Notes: generated from the letters alone by a model not told the origin. 64,000 nucleotides of DNA from Fictibacillus sp. BK138 (GCF_004216955.1 NZ_SGXL01000001.1:3168061-3232060), one strand, 5' to 3'. Counted from the first letter of the stretch, positions 8,212-18,114 are shown. Numbers and translations are program-made.

Positions 8212-8240
8212 AATTTAACATAATTTCAAATATTTCACAA
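8212..8240 (-). promoter_or_regulatory. Promoter of the 14-codon gene
   Basis: On the minus strand the -35 TTGTGA (8240-8235) and -10 TAAATT (8217-8212) are 17 nt apart, followed by the SD at about 8179. Confidence 0.5.
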
Positions 8241-8255
8241 TCGTTTTCTTTATAA

Positions 8256-9215
8256 TTAATTTTTAGCAAATTCTGCTTGGAACTGAGGCTTGTATAAGGA
8301 ACGGTTCTCAAGAGCGAATTGTTTCTCTGTAAACTCTCCTGGCTGTACTTTATCCAGTGCTCTGTCCATCATATTCATTCTTGCATCAAAATTATCAATC
8401 ATGTGAAGAATCTCTGCTTCTCTGATCAGCGGCTGCTTCGGGCTTCCCCATTCTGGTTTACTATGATGGCTGAGCACAAGATGCTGAAGGACAGTTACTT
8501 CTTCTCCATCAATCTCCAGTTCTTTTGCTGCCATCCCGATCTCATTTACCATGATCGTAATATGACCGAGCAATTTACCTTCTAAGGTGTAAGTCGCTGC
8601 AACAGGTCCTGACAGTTCGATCACTTTTCCAAGGTCATGCAGAATGATTCCAGAATAAAGAAGATCTGTGTCCAAGGACGGATATAAGTTGCTGAACGCC
8701 TTAGCCATATTGAGCATGGAAACAACATGATAAGCAAGACCAGAAACGAATTCATGATGATTCTTCACAGCAGCTGGATATTCAAGAAAATCCGTTTGAT
8801 ACTTTTTAAGCAGGTGCCTCGTGATTCGCTGTATATTCGGATTTTTCATCTCAAATATGTATTGCGTAATCGTCTCCACCATAGCCTCTTGTGTGAGTGG
8901 AGCTGTTTCAAGAAAATCGCTTATTTTTACGCCGTCAAGTTCCGTTGCAGGGCGGATTGCTTTAAGCTTAAGCTGCATTTTCCCTCTGTAATTGCCCATT
9001 TCACCAGATAGCTTCACAATGGCTTGTGCCGCATAAAGCTCCTCATCTTCAGGAGAGCTGTCCCACAATTTTGCTTCTACATCACCTGACTGATCTTGGA
9101 GGATCAGCGTTAAAAACGGCTTTCCGTTGCTGGCAGTTCCCTTTACAGATGATTTGACGAGAAAAAATCCGTCCACCATTTCTCCTACCTTATAAAAAGC
9201 AAGTCCTTTTTTCAT
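8256..9215 (-). CDS. yhaM: 3'-5' exoribonuclease YhaM
   Basis: A protein of 319 aa (B. subtilis YhaM about 314). An N-terminal OB-fold (about residues 10-85, [12 protein letters not shown]) precedes an HD domain with [11 protein letters not shown] and GIILHDLGK metal ligands. It is a metal-dependent exonuclease that trims RNA 3' ends. The start at MKKGLAFYK is chosen; 12 upstream in-frame codons lack an SD. It lies 91 bases after cssS and is probably the last gene of the yhaO-yhaN-cssR-cssS-yhaM series. Confidence 0.92.
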   Translation of the reverse strand: MKKGLAFYKVGEMVDGFFLVKSSVKGTASNGKPFLTLILQDQSGDVEAKLWDSSPEDEELYAAQAIVKLSGEMGNYRGKMQLKLKAIRPATELDGVKISDFLETAPLTQEAMVETITQYIFEMKNPNIQRITRHLLKKYQTDFLEYPAAVKNHHEFVSGLAYHVVSMLNMAKAFSNLYPSLDTDLLYSGIILHDLGKVIELSGPVAATYTLEGKLLGHITIMVNEIGMAAKELEIDGEEVTVLQHLVLSHHSKPEWGSPKQPLIREAEILHMIDNFDARMNMMDRALDKVQPGEFTEKQFALENRSLYKPQFQAEFAKN

Positions 9216-9306
9216 ATTCCACCCCGCCTTTCTTTGTTTTAAGTATAGCATATCAATTTATCAAACTACTTTTGTAAACGCTAAGAAATACAGTTGCAAT
9301 AGCTCG

Positions 9307-10671
9307 TTATTCTTTATTTTGCATGTCGTTTATCAGCATTTTGATTTGAAACGCCACACCATTTTTCGTATTAAGCGCTGTTGCTTTGCCTCCGTGGAGT
9401 TCAGCAATCCTTTTTACAATAGCGAGCCCAAGCCCAAACTGCCCTTTGTTTCCTTTTCGGAACGGCTGAAAAATCTCTTCTCCTGTCACACCTGTCAACT
9501 GCTCACCATCGTTAAAGACCTCGACGATGAAGTAGCTGCCTTTAAAGAATGCAGAGAGCCTGATTGTCTCATTCGCATAACGGAGTGCGTTTTGAACCAG
9601 ATTATCGAGCAGGATACTCCACTGTTCATGGTCGCCGTTAATCTTGTAATGGTTGCCTGTGATCTCAAAGTTTATATCCTCACGCTGATATCTGAACCGC
9701 TCAATAATATCTTCAGCCAGATCACCAAACTCAAACGTTTCTTTAGAGAGGACATCAAGCTTCATCGCATCGAGCTTTGTATAATACAGCATGTTTTGAA
9801 CACGTTTTTCCATTCTTTGTGTTTCTTTTAAGATAACATCCATCATGTCTTCAGTCGTTTCCTTTGGCATGATGCCATCTTTTACAGACTGTGCATAGCT
9901 TTTTATCGTCATGATCGGTGTTTTCAGCTCATGAGAGGCATGCTGAATAAATGTCTTTTGGGCATGATCATGCCGCAGGAGATTTTGCCTCATTTCCTCA
10001 AATTGTTTTGATAGCACATAGAACTCGTCATCCCCCTTCCAATGAAAGGGTTCTTGCCAGTTTCTTTTAGCGATCTGCTCAAAACGCTTCCCTAATATCG
10101 TCAGTGGTGAGCGGAGATATCTTGCCAGCCAGATTGCTGGAATAATCGAAAAAACACCTGTAAACAACAGGATTAACACGAGCCTCAGCCAAAGTCTGTT
10201 AACCATCTGATCACGGTATGTGTCCCACATGTAAGAGATCAAGTAGACAGCTTCACCTTCCGCATTCGTCCCCGTGGAGATCACATAAAACAGAGTCGCG
10301 CCTTCATATGTTAACTCATATCGGCCTTTATTCTGTTTTTGCTCATACGCCTTTTCCGCCATCTCACCTAATACTTCTTGAGGAACGGGATCCCCTTGAG
10401 AATTGGCATATTGATCGATAATTAAAAAATGGCCTACAGACCGTTCAGCATTTCGCCTTTCAATAAAGTCAACCGATGACTCCCCTTTTTGAGGAAACTG
10501 CTTTTGAGGATCACGCACTTTTTGCTGCTCGTTTTCAATAATTCTATATGTTTCCTCTGTCAGCGTATCTTTAATGGACAGCGGATAGATAATGGCTGTC
10601 AATAAACCGATCGTAAACAGAAGCAACCCGAACGATAGCCAGATGCGCTGCGTCAGATTTAATCGAATCAT
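9307..10671 (-). CDS. cssS: Secretion-stress sensor histidine kinase CssS
   Basis: A protein of 454 aa. One N-terminal membrane helix (residues 10-32), an extracytoplasmic sensor region, a second helix (about 163-185), a HAMP region, HisKA with HASHELKTPIMT, and an ATPase domain with NLVQNALRYA and GQFGLGLAIVKR. Its IPAIWLARYL segment and short sensor domain match CssS, which detects misfolded secreted proteins and controls htrA-type proteases. The ATG overlaps the cssR stop by 4 bp, so the two are translationally coupled. Confidence 0.85.
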   Translation of the reverse strand: MIRLNLTQRIWLSFGLLLFTIGLLTAIIYPLSIKDTLTEETYRIIENEQQKVRDPQKQFPQKGESSVDFIERRNAERSVGHFLIIDQYANSQGDPVPQEVLGEMAEKAYEQKQNKGRYELTYEGATLFYVISTGTNAEGEAVYLISYMWDTYRDQMVNRLWLRLVLILLFTGVFSIIPAIWLARYLRSPLTILGKRFEQIAKRNWQEPFHWKGDDEFYVLSKQFEEMRQNLLRHDHAQKTFIQHASHELKTPIMTIKSYAQSVKDGIMPKETTEDMMDVILKETQRMEKRVQNMLYYTKLDAMKLDVLSKETFEFGDLAEDIIERFRYQREDINFEITGNHYKINGDHEQWSILLDNLVQNALRYANETIRLSAFFKGSYFIVEVFNDGEQLTGVTGEEIFQPFRKGNKGQFGLGLAIVKRIAELHGGKATALNTKNGVAFQIKMLINDMQNKE

Positions 10672-11345
10672 GATGGGATGATCCTATATCCAGCACCGTA
10701 GACCGTCTCCAAATTTAGACGGGGCATCTTCTTGCGCACACGTCTGATCACATCATCTACAGCCCGTTCAGACCCAAAGTAATCGTCTCCCCAAACATAT
10801 TCAAGGATTTCTTCTCTTTTTCTTGATTTACCTTTGTTTTCAATCAAATAGAGCAGAACGTCTATTTCTTTGCCGGTTAAATTAATGATTTCTCCATCCC
10901 GTGTGATTCTCCTTGAGATTGGATCGATCGTATACCCCGTAATCTCAATGATCTGCGGCATTCTATTGCCCGTTTCATAAACTCTTGTTAAAAGTTTTTT
11001 CACGCGAATAACAAGCTCTCTTGGCATGAAAGGCTTAGCGAGATAATCATCACTCCCGAGCTCAAGGCCCACGATCCGGTCGAGGTCCTGATCTCTTGCT
11101 GAAATGAAAATAACGGGTATATCCGAATTCTTTTTAATTTCTTTAATAATTTCATAGCCGTCCATACCTGGAAGCATAATATCTAAGATCCAAAGATGCG
11201 GAGGGGATCCTTCAGAATTCTTTAATGCTTCTTCTCCATTGTGGTAAACAGAAACATTCCAACCCTCTTTTTCCATATAGGCTTTTAAGACGTGTGAAAG
11301 ATCTTGCTCATCCTCTACCAAGTAAATCGTATACTCATTTGACAT
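10668..11345 (-). CDS. cssR: Secretion-stress response regulator CssR
   Basis: A protein of 225 aa of the OmpR/PhoB type. The receiver has phospho-acceptor Asp55 (LWILDIMLPGMDGYEI) and Lys104 (LAKPF). The C-terminal winged helix has EEILEYVWGDDYFGSERAVD and ends TVYGAGYRI. The ATG at 11345 is chosen (SD aaggagggg, 7 nt) over a TTG six bases earlier. It lies only 19 bases after yhaN on the same strand, so it is likely read from the yhaO promoter as well. Confidence 0.87.
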   Translation of the reverse strand: MSNEYTIYLVEDEQDLSHVLKAYMEKEGWNVSVYHNGEEALKNSEGSPPHLWILDIMLPGMDGYEIIKEIKKNSDIPVIFISARDQDLDRIVGLELGSDDYLAKPFMPRELVIRVKKLLTRVYETGNRMPQIIEITGYTIDPISRRITRDGEIINLTGKEIDVLLYLIENKGKSRKREEILEYVWGDDYFGSERAVDDVIRRVRKKMPRLNLETVYGAGYRIIPS

Positions 11346-11364
11346 GGGCAATCCCCTCCTTCAA

Positions 11365-14226
11365 TTATTTTTCAGCTAAAACAGAACCCTCTGGCCAGTG
11401 GATAAAAGGTACATTTGGCACAAGCGGCTCTAAATGCGAGTGGCAAGTAAAAAATAGAACCTGCCTGTCCTGTGCGATTTCTTGTATCAATGACAGCGTG
11501 CGACGAGCCCTGTTTTGATCGAAATTCACTGCGATATCATCCATAAGTATCGGGAATCCAGCTGGACCGGCATTCGCTGCAACAGCGAGTCTGATCGATA
11601 AATAAACCTGCTCTGCAGTTCCCCGGCTCAGCTCATGCGGATAAAAGCGGGTGCCGTCCTCTTTTAACACGACTAGTTCATTGGCATCTGTAAACGAAAT
11701 AGATTGATATTCATCTTCTGTTATTTTACTAAAATAAACACTCGAAGTCTCTAAAACTGCTGGAAGCTTCGTTTTTTGGTAGTCTTCCTTCACCTTCTGC
11801 AAGGCATGTTGAGCCAGGCGCAGGCTAGCCCATTTCTTAACAAGAAGGTTCCATTCATCCTTTAATAGTTCATATCGATGCAGATGCTCGGAATATGTGC
11901 CATCCTCTAAGAGATTTTTCAATTCCCAATGCAGTTTCGCTTTGTCTTCTGTAGCAGCAGTGTGTTCATCTTTCTGTAGTACTTCTTTTCTCTCAAGATC
12001 TTCAAAAAGCTGAACCGTTTCTTCATATTTCTCAGTCATCTTTTCAGCCATGGTGTCAATTTCATGCGGTTCGAATCCTAATGATTGCAACTGATTGTTT
12101 AGTGCATCCCACTCGTTAGATACCTTTATAAAAGCGGCATTTTTTTTGCCTATATCATAATAAGCTTCCTCTGTATCAGCCTCTGCTTCGCTCCATAATT
12201 TGGCTATTCGATCGTTAATGCTATGAATTTGCTTTGATAGAGAGTCTTTTCGTTCTGATAACTCACTAAAACTTTTTCTTAAATGCTCACTTTCAGCTTC
12301 ATTTTTTAACTGGTGTTCTAGTTTCGTATACATCGCTTCGATCAGCTTTTTAAAGTCTTCAACAGCTTCCATCTCCAAGTAATAAGCAAGCTTACTAGCT
12401 TCATTATTTAACTGGTCGAGTTCGGCTTCTGTATTCTCCAGTTTATTGATCGCTTTTTCTTTTTGTTTTATGACCTCTTTAATTTTCATGAGGGTGTTCA
12501 TATAACCTGATAACATCAGCTTCTCTTTATCACCCGTATATCTGTACTGTTCAGCCCATCTTTCTGTTTTCTCATTCACTTTTGCTTCTTCTATCTCTAA
12601 ATAATCCAGCTGTTTGGCAATTTGCAGATATACATTATTCTCGTGCTTAAGAGCTGCTGTTAGCTGAATCCAAAGCTTTCGGTTTTCCTCCTCTTCAAGA
12701 TAACGCTGATTAGTACGAAGGGTATTATCTTGTGGGACTATAGCTTTCTTTCCGGTGATGATGGCAAGACCACCGGCTAAGAGAAGGAGCATAATTCCAG
12801 CGTACATTACCGCCGTATTTTCAGAAGACCAGCCAGACCAAATCAGAACAACTGCCGAAATTACAGGAAGCATCCAAGCGTATGCAGGAAAAGCTTGCTT
12901 TTGATACTTTTTATTTTTTTCTTGTTCATAACGTGCTAACTCTTCTTCAGGGAGAAGCAAAGCTTTTCTTTCTGCTTCCTCCTTTTCCAAGTTCTCAAGC
13001 TTTACTCTGGAATCTTCTAAATCATCTTCTAATCTTCTCTTTTTCTCCAGAATCGCATTATGTTGTTTCAGGAGCTCCTCCTGCTCTTGAAGTGAAGATA
13101 GGGAAAGTGACATCTTCTTAAGATCCTCATGATGCCAAGTTTCTCCAATAGTTTCAAATAGTCCGGATTCCTGACCACGCCACTCATCTATTTGACTATT
13201 GAGCGATATGAGCTGCTCTTGTAGATGCTCATATTGAGGAAGTTTATTAAACAATTGTTTAATATCTTTTTGATAGGACAGCAACCTGCCATCAGTTTCT
13301 AGCACTTGCTGATCTCTATCTATTTTGGCCAAACGGTCTTCGATATATTGCATTTCTCCATTTAAGAGAGATACTTCTTTTTGCCATTGTTCATATCGCT
13401 GAATGCCATTTTCCGGAAAAGTCGGCTTTATTGTTCCAAACGCCTTTAGTTCGTGATTCAGCTGTTTGTACTTTTCTAAAACAGGACTCAGCTCAAACAG
13501 ACGTTTGATAGATCTTAACTCTTTTTGTATGAGAGCCAGATCTCGGCTTGTTTCCTGTATTTTAATCTCGAGTGATTCTTTTTGCTTTTCGATTATTTGA
13601 TAGTTTTCATTTTTTTCTTTAAGCTTTTGTAGGGATTGAGCTGCACTCTTTAACTGCTCCAACTTTTCATTAATAACAGGCTTTTTTCCCGCTTTTTTAA
13701 ACAATACAGATTGTTTCTTTTCAAACGTCAGTTCAATTCCCAGCAGGTCGCGGTCACCTGAGATCGCCGTGCTAAGCAAGAAGTTCCCTAGTTCTTCCGA
13801 AGTTAACTTATCTAGCTTCTGCAACCCGTCAAGTCCAAAGCAATATGCTCCCGTAAACAAAGACTGATCCATTCCATCTAATAGTTGAATTAAAAATGAT
13901 TCATCTTTTTGCTGGCCAGTTTCATCATAGATGATTACGTCTCCAGCAGCTTTTGTTCCAGAAATTCTTTCGATTGTCCATATTCCGAGTTTTGTATGTT
14001 CAACAGTGATCTTTCCACCGATTCTGCTGCCGTCTTTAGGGTCATACTGCCGCTTTGATTGGTTCTTCAAAGGAAAACCGAACAATATACATTTAATAAA
14101 ATCCATTAATGTTGTTTTCCCTGCTTCATTTTCACCAAACAGCCATTGAAAGCCTGAACGATCCAAAGTAAGCTTGCAATCCTTTAATGCCCCAAAATGA
14201 TAGATATGCAAAGATATTATTTTCAT
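11365..14226 (-). CDS. yhaN: SMC/SbcC-like ATPase YhaN
   Basis: A protein of 953 aa. Walker A is GENEAGKT at residues 31-38. Long coiled-coil stretches enclose an unusual pair of membrane helices in the middle (about residues 450-495). The C-terminal half-site has ELSRGTAEQVYLSIRLA (signature) and FPILMDDIAVNFD (Walker B). Size and layout match B. subtilis YhaN (963 aa). It pairs with the YhaO phosphoesterase seven bases upstream, as SbcC pairs with SbcD, suggesting DNA-end processing at the membrane. Confidence 0.9.
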   Translation of the reverse strand: MKIISLHIYHFGALKDCKLTLDRSGFQWLFGENEAGKTTLMDFIKCILFGFPLKNQSKRQYDPKDGSRIGGKITVEHTKLGIWTIERISGTKAAGDVIIYDETGQQKDESFLIQLLDGMDQSLFTGAYCFGLDGLQKLDKLTSEELGNFLLSTAISGDRDLLGIELTFEKKQSVLFKKAGKKPVINEKLEQLKSAAQSLQKLKEKNENYQIIEKQKESLEIKIQETSRDLALIQKELRSIKRLFELSPVLEKYKQLNHELKAFGTIKPTFPENGIQRYEQWQKEVSLLNGEMQYIEDRLAKIDRDQQVLETDGRLLSYQKDIKQLFNKLPQYEHLQEQLISLNSQIDEWRGQESGLFETIGETWHHEDLKKMSLSLSSLQEQEELLKQHNAILEKKRRLEDDLEDSRVKLENLEKEEAERKALLLPEEELARYEQEKNKKYQKQAFPAYAWMLPVISAVVLIWSGWSSENTAVMYAGIMLLLLAGGLAIITGKKAIVPQDNTLRTNQRYLEEEENRKLWIQLTAALKHENNVYLQIAKQLDYLEIEEAKVNEKTERWAEQYRYTGDKEKLMLSGYMNTLMKIKEVIKQKEKAINKLENTEAELDQLNNEASKLAYYLEMEAVEDFKKLIEAMYTKLEHQLKNEAESEHLRKSFSELSERKDSLSKQIHSINDRIAKLWSEAEADTEEAYYDIGKKNAAFIKVSNEWDALNNQLQSLGFEPHEIDTMAEKMTEKYEETVQLFEDLERKEVLQKDEHTAATEDKAKLHWELKNLLEDGTYSEHLHRYELLKDEWNLLVKKWASLRLAQHALQKVKEDYQKTKLPAVLETSSVYFSKITEDEYQSISFTDANELVVLKEDGTRFYPHELSRGTAEQVYLSIRLAVAANAGPAGFPILMDDIAVNFDQNRARRTLSLIQEIAQDRQVLFFTCHSHLEPLVPNVPFIHWPEGSVLAEK

Positions 14227-14233
14227 AATCCAC

Positions 14234-15448
14234 CTATCCTTTGTACAGTTCTGCTAATAATAACTGCTCAGCCTGTTTCTTTACATCTTCCCAATCCTCA
14301 TCATCGAGTGAGAGAAATTTCCTTACTGTTCTGTGAGTCTTTAATTCAGACAAAGCCGTTTCAAGCTCTCGTTCGTCTTGAAGAACGTTCATAATATCTT
14401 GAAAGAATTGAGACTGCTTAATAGATAACTCATCTTGGTTAAGAGAAAGAACATCATTTTTTAATGAAACAACATGCACGAACGAACCTTCTGGATCCTC
14501 TTCTCGCAATATCTCCTCAAGATCTTCTATGAAACCCCCATCCAATAGTTCTTCATATAACGGTGTAGATCCCGTTAATCGAATGGTTAGGAATATCCCT
14601 TTATATGGATTTCTGTATGTATCTTTTATATTTTCACAATGTGTAATCACTTCTTGCAGATTTTCAGCATCATTACAATCAACGGTAGCTTCGTACCACT
14701 CAATATCTGAAGTCGCATGAAAAACGCTTGAAGCCTCGGTACCGTTAAGAGTAACGATATAACCCCCTTTTTCACCTGTTTCACCGCTATGTCTTCCTTG
14801 GATGTTTCCGGAATAGCGGACAGAAGGTTCATCATAAAGATCCATTTTTTTATGAATATGGCCTAGAGCCCAATAATCATAGCCCTTTTTTAAAAGCTCC
14901 GATAATAAAAACGGTGCATAACGGCTGTGTCCGCTATAACCGTCGGCTTGTCCGTGCAAAATCCCGATGTGATACAGATCGTCTTGCTTTTCTGGAAAAT
15001 GGATCGTTCGGTTGTCTGTTACAGCTGATGTTTCATAACTGAATCCATGCAGGCAAGCAATCATCTTCCCTTCTTTTTCATAGTATAAAGATTGGACGCT
15101 GCTCCCTTGAAAGAAGTGAACATTCTTCGGCCACTCCAATGCAACCCACTGACCATCTAGCGGATCATGGTTGCCATGAACGATGTAAACTTCTATATGA
15201 TGAGACGCTAGTTTTGTAAAACAATTTTTCAGAAAAGATTGTGCCTTCAAGCTTCGCTGACCGCTGTCATAAAGATCGCCGGCGATGATTACAAAATCTA
15301 CTTTTTCCTGAATCGCTATATCAACAAGTCTATTAAACGACAAGAACGTACTTTCAAAAAGACGCTTCAACATCCCTTCCGGCAATGAGGAAAGCCCCTT
15401 GAACGGACTGTCTAAATGCAGGTCTGCACAATGTAAAAACTTTATCAT
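14234..15448 (-). CDS. yhaO: SbcD-like metallophosphoesterase YhaO
   Basis: A protein of 404 aa. Calcineurin-type phosphoesterase motifs appear in order: CADLHLDSPF, AGDLYDSG, VHGNHDP and ALGHIHKK. The C-terminal third is a family-specific capping region. It is probably the nuclease partner of YhaN. The ATG at 15448 (MIKFLHCAD) has SD gaggatgag at proper spacing; the ATG three codons earlier does not. It is the first gene of the series; a LexA-box-like sequence lies upstream at 15499. Confidence 0.9.
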   Translation of the reverse strand: MIKFLHCADLHLDSPFKGLSSLPEGMLKRLFESTFLSFNRLVDIAIQEKVDFVIIAGDLYDSGQRSLKAQSFLKNCFTKLASHHIEVYIVHGNHDPLDGQWVALEWPKNVHFFQGSSVQSLYYEKEGKMIACLHGFSYETSAVTDNRTIHFPEKQDDLYHIGILHGQADGYSGHSRYAPFLLSELLKKGYDYWALGHIHKKMDLYDEPSVRYSGNIQGRHSGETGEKGGYIVTLNGTEASSVFHATSDIEWYEATVDCNDAENLQEVITHCENIKDTYRNPYKGIFLTIRLTGSTPLYEELLDGGFIEDLEEILREEDPEGSFVHVVSLKNDVLSLNQDELSIKQSQFFQDIMNVLQDERELETALSELKTHRTVRKFLSLDDEDWEDVKKQAEQLLLAELYKG

Positions 15449-15498
15449 TCCACTCATCCTCTTTTTCTACCATTCTTCCCCTCATTTTAACATATATA

Positions 15499-15512
15499 CG
15501 AAAGCACGTTCG
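15499..15512 (-). promoter_or_regulatory. LexA/DinR-box-like site upstream of yhaO
   Basis: On the minus strand CGAACGTGCTTTCG, which differs from the Gram-positive SOS palindrome CGAAC-N4-GTTCG at one half-site base. It is followed by a TATATATG/TTAAAAT -10-like stretch, so a bound repressor would cover the yhaO promoter. Confidence 0.4.
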
Positions 15513-15559
15513 CTAATTAAGCCGTTTACGGTACGTGTTCTTTTATTTATTTTTTACAC

Positions 15560-15683
15560 GTTCACGCAAAATTTGAAGTGTTTCACGCAGAAAACACGAA
15601 GTTTCACGTATTATGAATCGAGTTTAACCAGAACATCTCTCGTTTCACGCATTATGAATCGAGTTTCACGCAGTACGACCTAC
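15560..15683 (+). repeat. 20-21-bp tandem array B (6 units)
   Basis: Units start at 15560, 15580, 15601, 15622, 15642 and 15663. Four units read GTTTCACG followed by CA or TA; the first lacks one T and the fourth is degenerate. Two units are nearly identical (TTATGAATCGA tails). The leader 15524-15550 (GTTTACGGTACGTGTTCTT, then T-rich) is repeated before array E with a single mismatch. It lies between the yhaP 3' end and the yhaO promoter. Confidence 0.9.
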
Positions 15684-15735
15684 CCTAAGTTTAAACAAAT
15701 GTTTAACAATCCTGAACTCGCTAAAAATTACACAA

Positions 15736-15792
15736 AAAAAGAGAACTGAATCCATTCGGGTATTTCCTGAATGAATCAGCTCTCTTTTTTAA
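15736..15792 (-). terminator. Terminator of yhaP
   Basis: AAAGAGA...ATTCATTC pairs with GAATGAAT...TCTCTTT, a long stem with a T run on the minus strand just beyond the yhaP stop. Confidence 0.75.
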
Positions 15793-15801
15793 TAAAATTG
15801 A

Positions 15802-17076
15802 TTAAAGTTCAGTTGTATTCTTCTTTTCTTGTTTTGATAAAAGCAGTGCTTGCTTGAATAGTTTCAATGATGGTGCGTTGCCGTACATAAGAACTCCTCC
15901 GCGATATACGCGTGCGCCAATTACCGCGAAAAGACCGATGGCAGCAATTAGTACACCAATTCCGAGTGCAACTTCCCACACTGGCAGCGAAAGCATACCT
16001 ACACGAAGAAGCATAAGCATCGGTGTAAAAAGCGGGAAGTATGAAGCTGCTGCAACAAATCCAGACTCTGGGTTCTCTCTGCCGTACATCGCAATCATAA
16101 AGGCAGCCACGATCACGATCACCACTGGCGTCATCAGATTGTTTACCTCTTCTACCCTGCTTATCAATGAACCCATCATGGCAAAGAGCGTTGCATAAAG
16201 GAAGAATCCTAAAATAAAGAAAACGAGAGCATAAACCATTAATGAGATTGGTATTTCATTGAGCTTAAGCTCTTGTATAATACTTTCGCTTCCACTAAGA
16301 TTTTCGTTCAATTTTACAGCCGCAAATCCTCCACCTATAAATAGTACAAGCTGTGTCAGTGCGATCAGAACGATACCGAAGATTTTACCAAACATCTGTG
16401 TTACAGGTGATACAGATGAAATCAAAATCTCCATTACCCTTGAAGACTTTTCTGTTGCCACTTCAACCGCGATCATACTGCCGTACATCATGACAGACAT
16501 ATACATGAAAAACAGAACCACGTATACAAGAATATAGACTTGTTCCGCTTCTTCTTCACTTTTAGCTGTTGTTGAAAGTGACTCTTTTTCAAATGATACC
16601 GGCAGATAGATTGCTGCAAGCTGTTCCTGATTTAATCCAATCGACTCAGCTGCCGACTTATTCTTAATATGCTGTAAAGCCATCTCTATATCAGTAATCA
16701 GGCTCTGCTGTGTTACATCTTCAGCTTTATAAACCGCTGTTACGATGCCTGAAGCATCTTTATCTAAAATCAAAAGACCATCTAGCTTCCCGTCAATTAC
16801 AGCTTTTTCAGCATCACCTTCTGATTTCGTGTATGCTTCCGCTTTCAAGTCATCCCCTGCTTGCTCTAACTGTGCTTGCAGTGCCGGCAGTGTATTGCCT
16901 GTTTTATCGATCACTCCTACTTTTGATGCTTCCTCTTCACCGAACATTTTTGTAATCTCATTCATGTTCGTTACGACGAATAATAAAGCGATGGTAATAA
17001 GAGTCGTGATCAAAAACGGTTTTGACTTTATCTTAGATCGGTATGTATGCATCATGACGGTGATAAATTTACTCAT
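15802..17076 (-). CDS. yhaP: ABC-2 type transporter permease YhaP
   Basis: A protein of 424 aa. One N-terminal helix, a large extracytoplasmic domain (about residues 45-180), then five or six membrane helices (LVYVVLFFMYMSVMMYGSMI onwards). This layout is that of the NatB family. Its start ATGAGTAA overlaps the yhaQ stop by 8 bp, so it is coupled to its ATPase. It is probably an exporter; NatAB relatives extrude sodium, but the substrate here is not shown. Confidence 0.88.
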   Translation of the reverse strand: MSKFITVMMHTYRSKIKSKPFLITTLITIALLFVVTNMNEITKMFGEEEASKVGVIDKTGNTLPALQAQLEQAGDDLKAEAYTKSEGDAEKAVIDGKLDGLLILDKDASGIVTAVYKAEDVTQQSLITDIEMALQHIKNKSAAESIGLNQEQLAAIYLPVSFEKESLSTTAKSEEEAEQVYILVYVVLFFMYMSVMMYGSMIAVEVATEKSSRVMEILISSVSPVTQMFGKIFGIVLIALTQLVLFIGGGFAAVKLNENLSGSESIIQELKLNEIPISLMVYALVFFILGFFLYATLFAMMGSLISRVEEVNNLMTPVVIVIVAAFMIAMYGRENPESGFVAAASYFPLFTPMLMLLRVGMLSLPVWEVALGIGVLIAAIGLFAVIGARVYRGGVLMYGNAPSLKLFKQALLLSKQEKKNTTEL

Positions 17077-17965
17077 GAACCACACCTACCTTTTCAATGA
17101 AAATATCATTTAATGATGGCTCTTCGAGTTCAAACTTTCTCACAAATCCTTTTGACTGAACCGCTTGGAACAAACTATGCGCTACTTCTTCCCTTTCAAC
17201 TTGCAGCGAAATGCCGTCTGCAGTCATGCGGTGCTTCAAAACGCCATTTGTATCTTTTAAATAAGTAAGATCAAAATCTGCTTTTACCAAAACATTCTTC
17301 TTTCCGAAAGATCTCTTAATCTCTTTTAAGTTGCCCTGAACAACTGACTTCCCTCTATGCATGATGCACAAATGCTGACACAGTTCCTCTACATGTTCCA
17401 TTCTGTGACTGGAGAACACAATAGTCGTACCTTCTTTTTTCAGTTCATGAACAGCATTCTTTAATAGTTCTACGTTTACCGGGTCCAGACCGCTGAACGG
17501 TTCATCCAAGATTAATAGTTCTGGACGATGAATAACGGCCGCAATAAACTGTATCTTCTGCTGATTTCCTTTTGAAAGAGACTCTACTTTTTTATTCAAA
17601 TACTCCTCTGCCCCAAAGCGTTTTAACCATTTATCAGTTTGTTCTTGAATAAGTGAACGAGACATTCCCCGAAGCTGTCCTAAATAGATCAGCTGTTCTT
17701 TTACGGTAAGTTTGGGATAAAGTCCTCTTTCTTCGGGTAAATAACCGACAAGATCACTAGTTTGATAAGATATTTCTTTGTGATCCCAAGTGATCGTTCC
17801 TTGAGTCGGAGTTAATAAACCGAGAATCATTCTGAATGTTGTTGTTTTACCTGCGCCGTTTGCACCTAACAACCCAAAAATTTCACCTCTAGGAATTTCT
17901 AGATTCAGTCCATCTACTGCTGTAAAAGTACCAAATTGTTTTCGAACATCTTTAATCTGTAACAT
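17069..17965 (-). CDS. yhaQ: ABC transporter ATPase YhaQ
   Basis: A protein of 298 aa, the length of B. subtilis YhaQ. Walker A GANGAGKTT (residues 35-43), signature SLSKGNQQKIQF, Walker B LLILDEPFSGLD and the switch FSSHRMEH. A C-terminal domain is typical of NatA-type ATPases. ATG 17965 follows SD ggaggg; a TTG directly before it is less likely. It is the first gene of the yhaQP operon. Confidence 0.9.
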   Translation of the reverse strand: MLQIKDVRKQFGTFTAVDGLNLEIPRGEIFGLLGANGAGKTTTFRMILGLLTPTQGTITWDHKEISYQTSDLVGYLPEERGLYPKLTVKEQLIYLGQLRGMSRSLIQEQTDKWLKRFGAEEYLNKKVESLSKGNQQKIQFIAAVIHRPELLILDEPFSGLDPVNVELLKNAVHELKKEGTTIVFSSHRMEHVEELCQHLCIMHRGKSVVQGNLKEIKRSFGKKNVLVKADFDLTYLKDTNGVLKHRMTADGISLQVEREEVAHSLFQAVQSKGFVRKFELEEPSLNDIFIEKVGVVHE

Positions 17966-18114
17966 CAACTTCCCTCCCCGATGTAAAATATACCATATTC
18001 TACCTTATACGTGGTGTATCTCCATTAGTTTCAGAGAATTTATTGCTGAATTTGCAGGAAAAAACCGTCGAATGTTGAAATCAATTTTTAGATACGAAAG
18101 GAGTTAGACTTATC

